Positions 7,250 through 14,334 of a stretch of 41,304 bases of DNA are shown here, in pieces. The notes beneath the pieces are model-generated. The model did not search any database, was not told the DNA's origin, and saw nothing but the letters and a program-made list of their open reading frames with translations. The stretch covers positions 1 to 41,304 of the forward strand of contig JAUIBP010000018.1 in assembly GCA_030427735.1 (NCBI GenBank), given 5' to 3'. Source of the DNA: Bacteroidia bacterium (GTDB taxonomy: Bacteria > Bacteroidota > Bacteroidia > Flavobacteriales > Flavobacteriaceae). How positions within the stretch are numbered: the first letter of the stretch is position 1; the number at the start of each line of letters is the position of its first letter. The position numbers and the translations under genes were made by a program.

Positions 7250-7630
7250 ATGAAGAAAGAGACATTCAAATTAGATAATAAAATGCTATGGATTGGAGCT
7301 GGACTGGCAGTTACAGCAGTCGGTTTTGGCGTTTGGTATTTTCTGAAAAAACGAAAAGAGAAACAGCAATTTGCTGCAAGCATTAAAGGTACAACTACTT
7401 CGAGCAGTTCATCAGGAGTTCGCTCATTTAGTTGTATGTATTCCGATAGCAGCTTCCCATTGAAATTTGGAACCTGTGGAACCAATGTAAAAAAGCTCCA
7501 AAACTACCTAAACTCAAAAGGATCGGGATTAGATACCGATGGCAAGTTTGGTCCGAAAACAGAAGCAGCAGTTCAGAAGGTATTTGGCACTAAAACCGTG
7601 TCTCAAGAGAAATTCAAAACCATAAGCTAA
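7250..7630 (+). CDS. Membrane-anchored peptidoglycan-binding protein
   Basis: The protein has 126 residues. A membrane helix spans about 12-31 and is followed by KKRKEKQ. A Ser/Thr linker leads to a PG_binding_1 domain (about 68-120) with VKKLQNYLNSKG, the diagnostic LDTDGKFGPKTEAAVQKVFG loop-helix, and a short tail. There is no catalytic domain, so it is a wall anchor rather than an enzyme. It follows the SH3-like protein by 12 bases and belongs to the same wall-directed set. Confidence 0.85.
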   Translation: MKKETFKLDNKMLWIGAGLAVTAVGFGVWYFLKKRKEKQQFAASIKGTTTSSSSSGVRSFSCMYSDSSFPLKFGTCGTNVKKLQNYLNSKGSGLDTDGKFGPKTEAAVQKVFGTKTVSQEKFKTIS

Positions 7631-7634
7631 TACA

Positions 7635-7835
7635 ATGGAAACAGAAGAAAGAACTGGCATAAAAAACTATTTGGACAATGTGTTTAGCGATGATGGATTA
7701 AAAACCGACATCAAAATCACAATGACCGATGAGACATTGAGAAAGACAAGCTTGTATCTGGTGGGTTCAGGATTGGTGATTACGCTCATTGTTTTTGGTA
7801 TTCGAGGAATTGTAAAAAATATGGAAGCTCAGTAA
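7635..7835 (+). CDS. Small tail-anchored membrane protein (66 aa)
   Basis: The first ~35 residues are charged and helical (YLDNVFSDDGLKTDIK). One membrane helix spans about 38-58 (SLYLVGSGLVITLIVFGIRG), and a short KNMEAQ tail follows. The stop TAA overlaps the next ATG (TAATG). Size and topology match other small virion-membrane proteins in this cluster. No family was recognised. Confidence 0.75.
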   Translation: METEERTGIKNYLDNVFSDDGLKTDIKITMTDETLRKTSLYLVGSGLVITLIVFGIRGIVKNMEAQ

Positions 7836-8182
7836 TGAATAAGAAGGTCGTTGCATTATTCGCTATATCCGTTTTTGCCGGAGCCGGTTATGTGGCTTGG
7901 GCGTATTCTCCTTTGGGGAAAACGGTTATTTCAAAACGCCTATTAAGTCGTTGGGAAAAGGATTTAAAGGTGGATAAGGCAAACAAGGAACTTCTTGAAA
8001 AAGAGCTCAAAGTATTGGATTACGAACAGCACGTTTTGCTATGGAATTTAACTCGATGGCATTTAGCCAAACCTTCCGAGAGGAAAGAGAAAAAGCTCAA
8101 AAAATTGGCTTCGCAGCTAAGCGAATCGGGTATAGAAAAGCATGCAGCCCTCAAACAGATAACAGATATGCTCCAATCATAA
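7835..8182 (+). CDS. Single-helix membrane protein with charged coil
   Basis: The protein has 115 residues. The N-terminal hydrophobic helix (about 5-24) has an Ala-Gly-Ala-Gly core and resembles either an uncleaved anchor or a signal peptide. The rest is Lys/Glu/Leu-rich with heptad-like spacing (LLEKELKVLDYEQHVLL), so probably a coiled coil. It sits directly upstream of a holin-like gene. Function is unknown. A role in the lysis or entry machinery is an inference from position. Confidence 0.7.
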   Translation: MNKKVVALFAISVFAGAGYVAWAYSPLGKTVISKRLLSRWEKDLKVDKANKELLEKELKVLDYEQHVLLWNLTRWHLAKPSERKEKKLKKLASQLSESGIEKHAALKQITDMLQS

Positions 8183-8193
8183 ATGCAAGAATT

Positions 8194-8562
8194 ATGGATA
8201 CAGGAATTATTACAGAAATAGCAACACAGATTATGGGATATGTGAAAAGCCTTGATTGGGCTTACATTCTCACTTTTATCATTATTGGATATGGTATCAA
8301 CTCACAAAAGTTTACCAATCAGATCAAGCAGAAAACCAATATTTCATCCAAACGAAGATACCGGACGGCATTGGTGGGTTTAGTCTATGCAGTTATTCTG
8401 TATTTCATTCGGGGGTATGAAGCAAAGCATATTGAAGTACTGTTTCAGTCTTTCGTGTTTGCCTTTGTTTTTCACAAACTCATTTTGGATGGTTTAGTCC
8501 GCTATATCACAGGCAAAAGAACGGATTACAAAACGCTAAAGGAAAATGAAAATGCGACTTAG
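8194..8562 (+). CDS. Holin-like three-helix membrane protein
   Basis: The protein has 122 residues from ATG 8194. I preferred this start to 8041 because the longer form adds 51 residues read entirely through the previous gene, and 8194 lies 11 bases after that gene's stop. Three hydrophobic segments are visible (about 15-31, 51-67 and 80-100), separated by basic loops (KQKTNISSKRRYR), with a charged C-terminus. The size and topology fit phage holins, and the next two genes look like spanins. No holin family signature was recognised. It overlaps the next gene by 17 bases. Confidence 0.6.
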   Translation: MDTGIITEIATQIMGYVKSLDWAYILTFIIIGYGINSQKFTNQIKQKTNISSKRRYRTALVGLVYAVILYFIRGYEAKHIEVLFQSFVFAFVFHKLILDGLVRYITGKRTDYKTLKENENAT

Positions 8563-8905
8563 CTATGCAGTCTTGTTGCTTTGGCTGATGACCATTATAG
8601 GTTTTGTATGGTATTGGAGCTCGCAGGACAGGTCTGTTAATCCGAACCCCAATTACGAGCAAACCATCAAGAAACTGGAACAGCAAAACGACAGCCTCTT
8701 AGCGATCAATCAGGGTTTGCAAGAGCAAATTGCTGAACAACTGGAAAAACAAGAAGGCATTAAAGAAGAATTGAAAAAACGAAACAAGGATTTAGAACAA
8801 CTTAAATACAGGAAAATTGAAAAGATTAGGGCTATTGGTAATTATGATAACGATGAACTGTATCGGTTTTTCGCAGAATTTGAAACCGACAGTTTACACC
8901 ATTGA
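8546..8905 (+). CDS. Coiled-coil membrane protein, inner-membrane spanin-like (Rz-like)
   Basis: The protein has 119 residues. An N-terminal membrane helix (about 5-25) is followed by a long charged coiled coil (about 38-100) with clear heptads (IKKLEQQNDSLLAINQGLQE). This is the architecture of phage Rz-type inner-membrane spanins, which bridge the periplasm and fuse the two membranes at lysis. The gene follows a holin-like gene and its end overlaps a second exported or membrane protein in another frame by 89 bases, as in Rz/Rz1 pairs. The assignment rests on architecture and position only. Confidence 0.55.
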   Translation: MKMRLSYAVLLLWLMTIIGFVWYWSSQDRSVNPNPNYEQTIKKLEQQNDSLLAINQGLQEQIAEQLEKQEGIKEELKKRNKDLEQLKYRKIEKIRAIGNYDNDELYRFFAEFETDSLHH

Positions 8906-9248
8906 GAATGATACGCTATTCTGCTTTACAGTAAGTCAGGCAAAAGTAATTGCAATTGAACTGGAAGGTAAAAAGTATCAGGATAGCATTACAGTTGAGC
9001 AATCTACCCAACTGGCTTTGAAAGATTCTTTGATTCAGCAGCAGGATTCAACTATTAAGTTGCTCCAACATCAAGCAATCAACTATCAAAGCATCATTGC
9101 CAATAATCAAGAGGTGAACAACGAAGTGAACCTGCAATTGGATTTTCTAAAAACAGAAGTAAAACGACATAAACGAGATAAGATATTCCTAGGAACCGGA
9201 CTTGGAGTAAGCATTGGAATCATAGGAATCTTAGCCATACTTAATTAA
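8817..9248 (+). CDS. Exported protein overlapping the spanin-like gene (Rz1/u-spanin-like)
   Basis: The protein has 143 residues from TTG 8817. Alternative starts ATG 8844 and 8853 would shorten the hydrophobic N-terminus too much. Residues 4-19 form a signal-like core ending CIGFSQ, a typical flavobacterial signal-peptide end. A Cys at 15 lacks a good lipobox because Asn precedes it. A coiled-coil-like middle (about 55-115) and a C-terminal membrane helix (about 122-142) follow. An N-terminal export signal with a C-terminal helix recalls single-protein spanins, but lipidation is doubtful. It starts inside the preceding gene in another frame. Confidence 0.55.
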   Translation: MKRLGLLVIMITMNCIGFSQNLKPTVYTIENDTLFCFTVSQAKVIAIELEGKKYQDSITVEQSTQLALKDSLIQQQDSTIKLLQHQAINYQSIIANNQEVNNEVNLQLDFLKTEVKRHKRDKIFLGTGLGVSIGIIGILAILN

Positions 9249-9254
9249 AGAATT

Positions 9255-10595
9255 ATGAGTGCAATTGGTGGATATAGCAGCGATGTAAACCTAAACGATT
9301 TAAACTACGTGGGTGATTTTCCGGTGGAAAATAGCCTCGGTGGTTTTGGTGTTACAACCGGTGGAACAGATGACTATGTGTTAGAATTAGATCCTGCATT
9401 GAAAAATGCTTACCGACAAGGATTGAGTATTCAGGTGAAATTCAATCACGGTAATTCAGGCGTTTCAACAATCAATATCAATGGTAAAGGAGCGGTTCCA
9501 ATAATGAAAGCCGTGAACGGTGTATTGGTTGATCTATCAGCCGATGATTTGGGAACCATCAACCATTATTTATTGCTCTTTGATGGTACTTGCTTTCAAA
9601 TAGTAGCCGGTCTAAAATCGAGTATTGAAACGGCATCGGAAACCGTTGAAGGAAAAGCGAGAGTTGCCACGATTGAAGAAGTCAATGAAGGTACAAGTAA
9701 TTCAACTTTTGTAACCCCTCAAAAGCTTGCAAGCTATGTGGCAGATAAGGTAACAGGACTTTGGGAAAACAAAGGAACTATCGACTGTTCAACGAATCCT
9801 AATTATCCGGCAGCATTAGCCGGAGATGCTTATACGGTAAGTACAGGAGGTAAAATTGGTGGAGCTGCCGGAGAAGATGTTCAGGAAATGGATGTCATTG
9901 TTTGTTTGGTGGATAATGCCGGTGGTGATCAGGCAAGCGTTGGAGCTTCATGGAATGTGATTCAAAGCAATGTTTCACAAGCAACTGAAACTATTGCAGG
10001 GATAATCAAAGTAGCTTCACAAGCCTTGGTGAATGGTGGAACTGATGATTTGAGTGCCATTACACCTTTAAAGTTAAAAACACTTTTAGATTCAAGACTG
10101 GCGACTGAAACACTTATTGGCTTGATTGAAATTGCTACGCAAGCAGAGACAGATTTAGGAGCCGATAACCAAAGAGCCATTACGCCATTGAGATTGAAAA
10201 CTCGATTGGATAATTACCTCAATCGAGAATCACTACTCACCATCACGGCTGCACAGATTGGCACAACCATGTATCATACACCGGGAAGAAATCGCTATTC
10301 GGTAGTAAATGGAAATATGATACTCATCAAAGATATTCGATTAAAACGTACAGGTGGAATCGGTTCAGTAAGTGGTTGGATGATGAATTTCCCGAAGCCT
10401 AATAACAGTCCAACTGGAGCCTTATCGGGAACATTGACTAGCAATAAAGGTGAAACTTTCTTTTACAACATTGACAGCAATGGAAGAGTGTCCATAAGCG
10501 GAACCTTTATAGATCCCAACGATGAATTGCTATTCAATATTCATCCTTATATCGCCAAATATCCAATCGAATACGATAATACTTCACCTGCTTAA
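9255..10595 (+). CDS. Phage fibre / receptor-binding protein
   Basis: The protein has 446 residues. The N-terminal part (about 1-130) looks beta-rich. Three phage tail-fibre repeats are visible: one starting ASETVEGKARVAT (about 128-165) and two starting ATETIAG and ATETLIG (about 243-320), with ATQAE and ITPLKLKT motifs. A beta domain (WENKGTID...ASWNVIQSN) lies between the first repeat and the other two. The C-terminal ~110 residues form another beta-rich segment that could be the tip. The repeats occur in fibres of tailed phages and as spike modules elsewhere, so they do not prove a tail. It probably binds the host surface. Confidence 0.85.
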   Translation: MSAIGGYSSDVNLNDLNYVGDFPVENSLGGFGVTTGGTDDYVLELDPALKNAYRQGLSIQVKFNHGNSGVSTININGKGAVPIMKAVNGVLVDLSADDLGTINHYLLLFDGTCFQIVAGLKSSIETASETVEGKARVATIEEVNEGTSNSTFVTPQKLASYVADKVTGLWENKGTIDCSTNPNYPAALAGDAYTVSTGGKIGGAAGEDVQEMDVIVCLVDNAGGDQASVGASWNVIQSNVSQATETIAGIIKVASQALVNGGTDDLSAITPLKLKTLLDSRLATETLIGLIEIATQAETDLGADNQRAITPLRLKTRLDNYLNRESLLTITAAQIGTTMYHTPGRNRYSVVNGNMILIKDIRLKRTGGIGSVSGWMMNFPKPNNSPTGALSGTLTSNKGETFFYNIDSNGRVSISGTFIDPNDELLFNIHPYIAKYPIEYDNTSPA

Positions 10596-10598
10596 ACA

Positions 10599-10937
10599 AT
10601 GACTATGGAACTATGGAAAATAATAACGCTGATTTTGGGGGCTACTGGATTTTGGAAGCTGCTTGAAATCCTTGTTCGCCTGCGTACAGATAAAAAAGTG
10701 AAGTTGGCAGAAGCTATCAACCTACATGCACAGGCGGAGAATCAGATTGTTGCAAATTGGATACAGTGGTCGCAAATGTTAGAAAAGAGAATTAAAGAAT
10801 CGGAGGAACATACAGAAGCATTACAGAAAGTAATAGAGAACCAACGCAAACGTATCCAAGATTTGGAGAAAAAAGTGGTTCACATGGAGAAACAGAATAA
10901 GGAATTAATTAACGAGCTAAAACGCATAAAACAGTAA
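10599..10937 (+). CDS. Membrane-anchored coiled-coil protein
   Basis: The protein has 112 residues from ATG 10599; ATG 10605 is also possible. One membrane helix spans about 5-22 (WKIITLILGATGFWKLLEIL). A long charged coiled coil (about 62-112) follows, containing KVIENQRKRIQDLEKKV. The layout of anchor plus coil recalls holin-accessory or spanin-like proteins. It follows the fibre gene and precedes a Cys-rich mini-gene. No family was recognised. Confidence 0.75.
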   Translation: MTMELWKIITLILGATGFWKLLEILVRLRTDKKVKLAEAINLHAQAENQIVANWIQWSQMLEKRIKESEEHTEALQKVIENQRKRIQDLEKKVVHMEKQNKELINELKRIKQ

Positions 10938-10940
10938 GTC

Positions 10941-11090
10941 ATGAAAGAGAATAAAACAATGAACATCTTGTTTGCAACATTTATGGTCTTGTCCATTGCA
11001 AACATTTCAATCAATCTATTAAGAATGAAAAAGAGCTGCAAATGCCAAAGCGGTGAAAGCGGTGGTTGTAGTTGTCAAAAACAAGCATAA
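10941..11090 (+). CDS. Cys-rich single-helix mini-protein (49 aa)
   Basis: The open frame runs from ATG 10941 to TAA 11088-11090, fitting exactly between its neighbours with 3-base gaps on both sides, which supports translation. Residues 8-27 are hydrophobic (NILFATFMVLSIANISINLL). The tail has four Cys in a Gly/Ser-rich stretch (CKCQSGESGGCSC), which could bind metal or form disulfides. Function is unknown. Confidence 0.6.
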   Translation: MKENKTMNILFATFMVLSIANISINLLRMKKSCKCQSGESGGCSCQKQA

Positions 11091-11093
11091 CAA

Positions 11094-11630
11094 ATGGGAG
11101 TTCAGGTAGATAAAAAGGTAGTCTTTATGGGTGTTGGTATCCTTGTGGGTGTCATCGGTATTGCTATTGCAAGTCGTTGGCTTTACAAGAAACTGGATAT
11201 ACAAACCAAGTTAAAGCTCCGTCAACTTCGACCTGAAGTAAGAAAGAAGGTCGAGAAGTTTCTTATCAAAGCTCAAAAGGCAGGCATTCAACTTAAAGTC
11301 ACCAGTGCTTACCGTGATTGTGAAGAGCAAAACAAACTCTATGCACAAGGGCGAACAGCACCGGGAGGAATTGTTACCAATGCCAAATGCGGACAGTCGG
11401 ATCACAATGTAGGAGTAGCGGTGGATATTGTTCCAATTGTGGATGGGCGTGCCAATTACAAAGTGCCTGAATCGGTATGGAATACCATTGGAGCTATTGG
11501 TGAAAGTGTTGGTCTTTCCTGGGGAGGTCGATGGACTTCTTTTAAAGACCGTCCACATTTTTACGACCGAGGTGGTAAATCCATTGCACAGCTTTGGACT
11601 GAACAACAAAACTTAGCAAACCTAGCATAA
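11094..11630 (+). CDS. Membrane-anchored M15 D-Ala-D-Ala / L-Ala-D-Glu peptidase
   Basis: The protein has 178 residues. A membrane helix spans about 9-28. An M15-family zinc peptidase domain (about 65-160) follows, with TSAYRDCEEQNKLYAQGR, the SDHNVGVAVD zinc motif (H104 and D111) and the WGG.W.SF.D.PHF end with H155. These match VanY and phage endolysins of subfamily M15C, which cut peptidoglycan stem peptides. The anchor is unusual for a free endolysin and suggests a virion- or membrane-tethered enzyme. Its stop overlaps the next start. Confidence 0.9.
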   Translation: MGVQVDKKVVFMGVGILVGVIGIAIASRWLYKKLDIQTKLKLRQLRPEVRKKVEKFLIKAQKAGIQLKVTSAYRDCEEQNKLYAQGRTAPGGIVTNAKCGQSDHNVGVAVDIVPIVDGRANYKVPESVWNTIGAIGESVGLSWGGRWTSFKDRPHFYDRGGKSIAQLWTEQQNLANLA

Positions 11631-12064
11631 TGAGCGAAGCAACAAGAGTACATAAAAACGCCTATCGAAATGGCAACGCCTCTTCCATGTTGGATTATTT
11701 GGAAGAGCTAATACTGATTCAAAGCGGTGAAAACGGAAGGTTCACTATCCCTGAAACCGAACAAGGATATGAAGACTTGTCAGTTACCGATACGGAAGTG
11801 GCTCAATTGACTATTCCTGAAAATGCTATTTCAGCAACCATATCCATTGAAGCAGATGCAAGTGTAACGGATAAAACAAGAGTGATTCGTTTCAAGGAAA
11901 ATGGCAGCGATCCAACAGCTAATTCCGGTATTGCTTTAGGTGATAATGATCTTTACGAAATTACCGGTCGATGGAATTTAGAAAGCTTTCGAGTGATCGG
12001 AATTGAGGCAGGGAAAAGCCATGTTTTAAGAGTACAATACTATCAATCACCACAGAACGCATGA
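11630..12064 (+). CDS. Beta-sandwich-like structural protein
   Basis: The protein has 144 residues, with no signal or membrane helix. Alternating strands are visible (VAQLTIPENAISATISIEAD, TRVIRFKENG, HVLRVQYYQ) after a short helical N-terminus. It looks like a small beta-sandwich suited to a virion surface or fibre-associated role. The start ATG overlaps the peptidase stop, and its own stop overlaps the next ATG (ATGA). No family was recognised. Confidence 0.65.
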   Translation: MSEATRVHKNAYRNGNASSMLDYLEELILIQSGENGRFTIPETEQGYEDLSVTDTEVAQLTIPENAISATISIEADASVTDKTRVIRFKENGSDPTANSGIALGDNDLYEITGRWNLESFRVIGIEAGKSHVLRVQYYQSPQNA

Positions 12065-12543
12065 GGTATATCAATAAACAACGCTTTGTAAAGGCTAGTC
12101 AAACCATAGTTGAGCAAACTGGCGGTACAGATCCGGGAGGTGGAACTGGAGGTGAAGTAGGCATTTCAAAAATTGAGATGCTTAACACTTCATCCATCAG
12201 ATTAGAAGCAGGACATATTGTAAGGTTAAATGAAAATCAAGAAAATGCAGTAGAAGCATTCCCTCAATACAATCCGTTCCAACCGCATCCTTTTGGTATA
12301 GTATTGACACCGGGAAATCCTAATGAATTAGTTCAGGTTATGTATGGAGGTATTACGGATGTTCAAATAGATATTGCACAAGTAAATATTGGCGACTACT
12401 TATACAATTCATCCACTCCAGGTTTATTAACACCTTCGGACGGTGGGTTCATTGGAGCCATAGGTCGAGCTTTAAGTGCTAAACCAAATGGTACTTCAGG
12501 AGCCGTTCGTGCCATCATTGGTTACTTACCACATTTAGGGTAA
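12061..12543 (+). CDS. Capsid-cement / DUF2190-like protein
   Basis: The protein has 160 residues. The N-terminus has a Gly-rich linker (TGGTDPGGGTGGEVG). The main domain contains LEAGHIVRLNENQ, PFGIVLTPG, QVNIGDYLYNSS and GFIGAIGRALSA, the order seen in DUF2190-type head decoration or cement proteins. In phages these stabilise the capsid surface. The match is by pattern and is moderate. It is the last gene of the cluster and is followed by two hairpins, one a strong terminator. Confidence 0.55.
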   Translation: MRYINKQRFVKASQTIVEQTGGTDPGGGTGGEVGISKIEMLNTSSIRLEAGHIVRLNENQENAVEAFPQYNPFQPHPFGIVLTPGNPNELVQVMYGGITDVQIDIAQVNIGDYLYNSSTPGLLTPSDGGFIGAIGRALSAKPNGTSGAVRAIIGYLPHLG

Positions 12544-12551
12544 ATCATAAA

Positions 12552-12574
12552 TCCCTGCGATTAATTCGCAGAGA
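12552..12574. repeat. Imperfect palindrome at the right end of the phage-like cluster
   Basis: Nine-base arms (12552-12560 and 12566-12574) with one mismatch flank a TTAAT spacer, 9 bases after the last phage-like stop. There is no T tract, so it is a poor terminator. It could be mRNA-stabilising structure or part of an attachment or recombination site. The left end is not in the window, so no matching repeat can be checked. Confidence 0.4.
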
Positions 12575-12677
12575 CTTATTGTCATCTTATATAGCCACTC
12601 CAACAAGCTTTGCATGGTGGAGAATTATGTCCACATCCTGCATAATAAAGTTCGATATTTGTCGGTTTCCTTGTACT

Positions 12678-12709
12678 AAAGCCTTTATCGTAAGATAGAG
12701 GCTTTTTTT
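12678..12709 (+). terminator. Strong rho-independent terminator
   Basis: A 12-bp stem with one G-T wobble (12678-12689 with 12694-12705) is closed by a GTAA loop and followed by T through 12709. It would end transcription of the phage-like cluster about 95 bases before the glucokinase gene. Confidence 0.88.
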
Positions 12710-12804
12710 GTTTTATACCTTTTCAATTCCTAATATTTTTAAGCTTATACCGTAAATCCCTCAAACTTTTTTTATTTTTATAATCAATCATATAAATAAA
12801 CTAA

Positions 12805-13551
12805 ATGGAAGTTTTAGGGATAGACATCGGTGGGTCTGGCATGAAAGGTGCCATAGTAAATTCATTAACGGGCGAATTGCTAACAGAGCGATTTAGAATT
12901 CCCACTCCGCCATCCCGTAAACCCAAGGCTATGGCTAAAGTTTTTAAAGCCATTGTAAAACATTTCGATTACAGCGGGCCTATAGGTTGTGGTTTTCCAG
13001 CTCTGGTTAAACATGGTGTTTGTAAAACTGTAGGCAATCTAGACGAGAGTTGGAAAAATGTTAATATTCAAGATTTATTTTCAGCGGCTTGTGGCCATCC
13101 TGTTACCGTAATAAACGATGCCGATGCAGCTGGATATGCGGCTATGAATTATGGCATTGGTAAAGACGTAAACGGATTAGTGCTCATGATAACTATAGGA
13201 ACTGGCCTTGGTAGCGGGGCCTTTTTTAATGGTGATCTTATTCCGGGTTTCGAACTCGGTCAAATTCCTTATAAAAAATATAAGAAAATAGAAGCTTGGG
13301 CAGCAGCATCAATTAAAGAACGCGATAATTTAAGTTATAAAAAATGGGGCAAACGCTTTAATACGTTCTTAGAGTTGGCCGAACTTTTGGTCTGTCCAGA
13401 CCTTATTATTTTAGGCGGTGGCACTTCCGATGATTTCGATTCATTTAAAAAATATATTACTATCGAAACGCCCGTGGTTCCTGCTCATTTAGGTAATTAT
13501 GCAGGAATTGTAGGAGCGGCTGTGGCAGCGATGCATAAAGATGGATTTTAG
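12805..13551 (+). CDS. ppgK: Polyphosphate glucokinase-like ROK kinase
   Basis: The protein has 248 residues, the usual length for polyphosphate glucokinases. It would phosphorylate glucose with polyphosphate and/or ATP in the cytoplasm. The N-terminal phosphate loop GIDIGGSGMKGA, the catalytic NDADAAG segment (Asp at about 110) and the GTGLGSG loop (about 132-138) are all present. The zinc motif of many ROK repressors is absent, and there is no DNA-binding domain. It follows a terminator, so it begins a new transcript, probably continuing into pxpA 38 bases downstream. Confidence 0.88.
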   Translation: MEVLGIDIGGSGMKGAIVNSLTGELLTERFRIPTPPSRKPKAMAKVFKAIVKHFDYSGPIGCGFPALVKHGVCKTVGNLDESWKNVNIQDLFSAACGHPVTVINDADAAGYAAMNYGIGKDVNGLVLMITIGTGLGSGAFFNGDLIPGFELGQIPYKKYKKIEAWAAASIKERDNLSYKKWGKRFNTFLELAELLVCPDLIILGGGTSDDFDSFKKYITIETPVVPAHLGNYAGIVGAAVAAMHKDGF

Positions 13552-13589
13552 TAGCGTAACTGGCGATAATTTTAAATTCAAAATAAAGC

Positions 13590-14330
13590 ATGAAACTACA
13601 CACTGTAGATATTAATGTAGATGTTGGCGAAGGTGTTGGCAACGAAGCTCAATTAATGCCTTTTATGTCTTCGTGTAATATTGCTTGTGGAGGTCATGCT
13701 GGTAACGTGCAAACAATGGATCGTGTTGTAGCATTGGCAGTCCAGCATCAGGTTAAAATAGGTGGGCATCCGTCATTTCCTGATGTTTTGCATTTTGGCA
13801 GAAAGGTAATGCAAATGGAACCAGAGGCTTTATACGATTCATTATCTTATCAAATAGAAAGTTTACTGCGAGTTTTGAATAGAAAAGGACAAACATTACA
13901 TCATGTAAAACCACATGGTGCGTTATATAATTTGGCGGTTACAGATGTTGAAACGGCTCAGGTTATTGTGCGAGTTATGCAGCATTTAGACGCCCAGGTG
14001 AAATTGTATGTACCTTGTAATTCGGTCATCGAAAAAATAGCTATTAAGAATAATGTCCCGATAATTTATGAAGCTTTTGCAGATAGAATGTACAACGAAA
14101 ACTTATCTTTAGTCTCTAGGTCGCACCCTAAGGCTGTTATTCAAGATACCGATTTGGTGTGCCAGCAAGTATATCAGATTGCAGTTGATGGTTGTGTGAA
14201 AACCATCACGGGAAAAATAGTACCCATAAAAGCCGAAACGTTTTGTTTGCATGGCGATCATCCTAAGGCCGAGACCTTGATTTCCGGGTTGTGTGCAGGT
14301 TTAAAACAACAAGGAATTAAAATAGTTTAG
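13590..14330 (+). CDS. pxpA: 5-oxoprolinase subunit A (LamB/YcsF family)
   Basis: The protein has 246 residues. It is the first subunit of the prokaryotic ATP-dependent 5-oxoprolinase, which opens 5-oxoproline (pyroglutamate) to glutamate and removes a spontaneous damage product. Family motifs are visible: DINVDVGEG at the N-terminus, CNIACGGHAGN, HHVKPHGALYN and LHGDHP near the C-terminus. All three subunit genes are adjacent in the usual order here. pxpB starts four bases after its stop. Confidence 0.95.
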   Translation: MKLHTVDINVDVGEGVGNEAQLMPFMSSCNIACGGHAGNVQTMDRVVALAVQHQVKIGGHPSFPDVLHFGRKVMQMEPEALYDSLSYQIESLLRVLNRKGQTLHHVKPHGALYNLAVTDVETAQVIVRVMQHLDAQVKLYVPCNSVIEKIAIKNNVPIIYEAFADRMYNENLSLVSRSHPKAVIQDTDLVCQQVYQIAVDGCVKTITGKIVPIKAETFCLHGDHPKAETLISGLCAGLKQQGIKIV

Positions 14331-14334
14331 CCTT

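Larger units (their letters stand above)
1..12543 (+). mobile_element. Prophage-like gene cluster (right part)
   Basis: About 23 genes lie on one strand with overlaps or gaps of a few bases. They combine phage-type parts (fibre repeats, T7-type amidase, M15 peptidase, cement-like protein, holin-like and spanin-like proteins) with a long series of single-helix membrane proteins. Codon choice differs from the flanking chromosome: Leu TTG, CTG and CTC are common here, while TTA dominates after 12.8 kb. No integrase, terminase, portal, tail or major capsid gene is visible, so the element must continue to the left of the window. The right limit lies between the last stop at 12543 and the glucokinase start at 12805. 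The membrane-rich content suggests a phage with an internal lipid membrane, which is inference. A tailed prophage whose head and tail genes lie outside the window is the main alternative. Confidence 0.75.

Noticed and set aside
8041-8193. 51-residue N-terminal extension of the holin-like gene
   Set aside because: It reads entirely through the end of the previous gene and is polar, out-of-frame-like sequence; ATG 8194 gives a normal start.
12549-12760. TAAATCCCT repeated near 12549 and 12753 (also near 39414) as possible attachment repeats
   Set aside because: Nine AT-rich bases are too short and too frequent to define an att site, and the left end of the element is not in the window.
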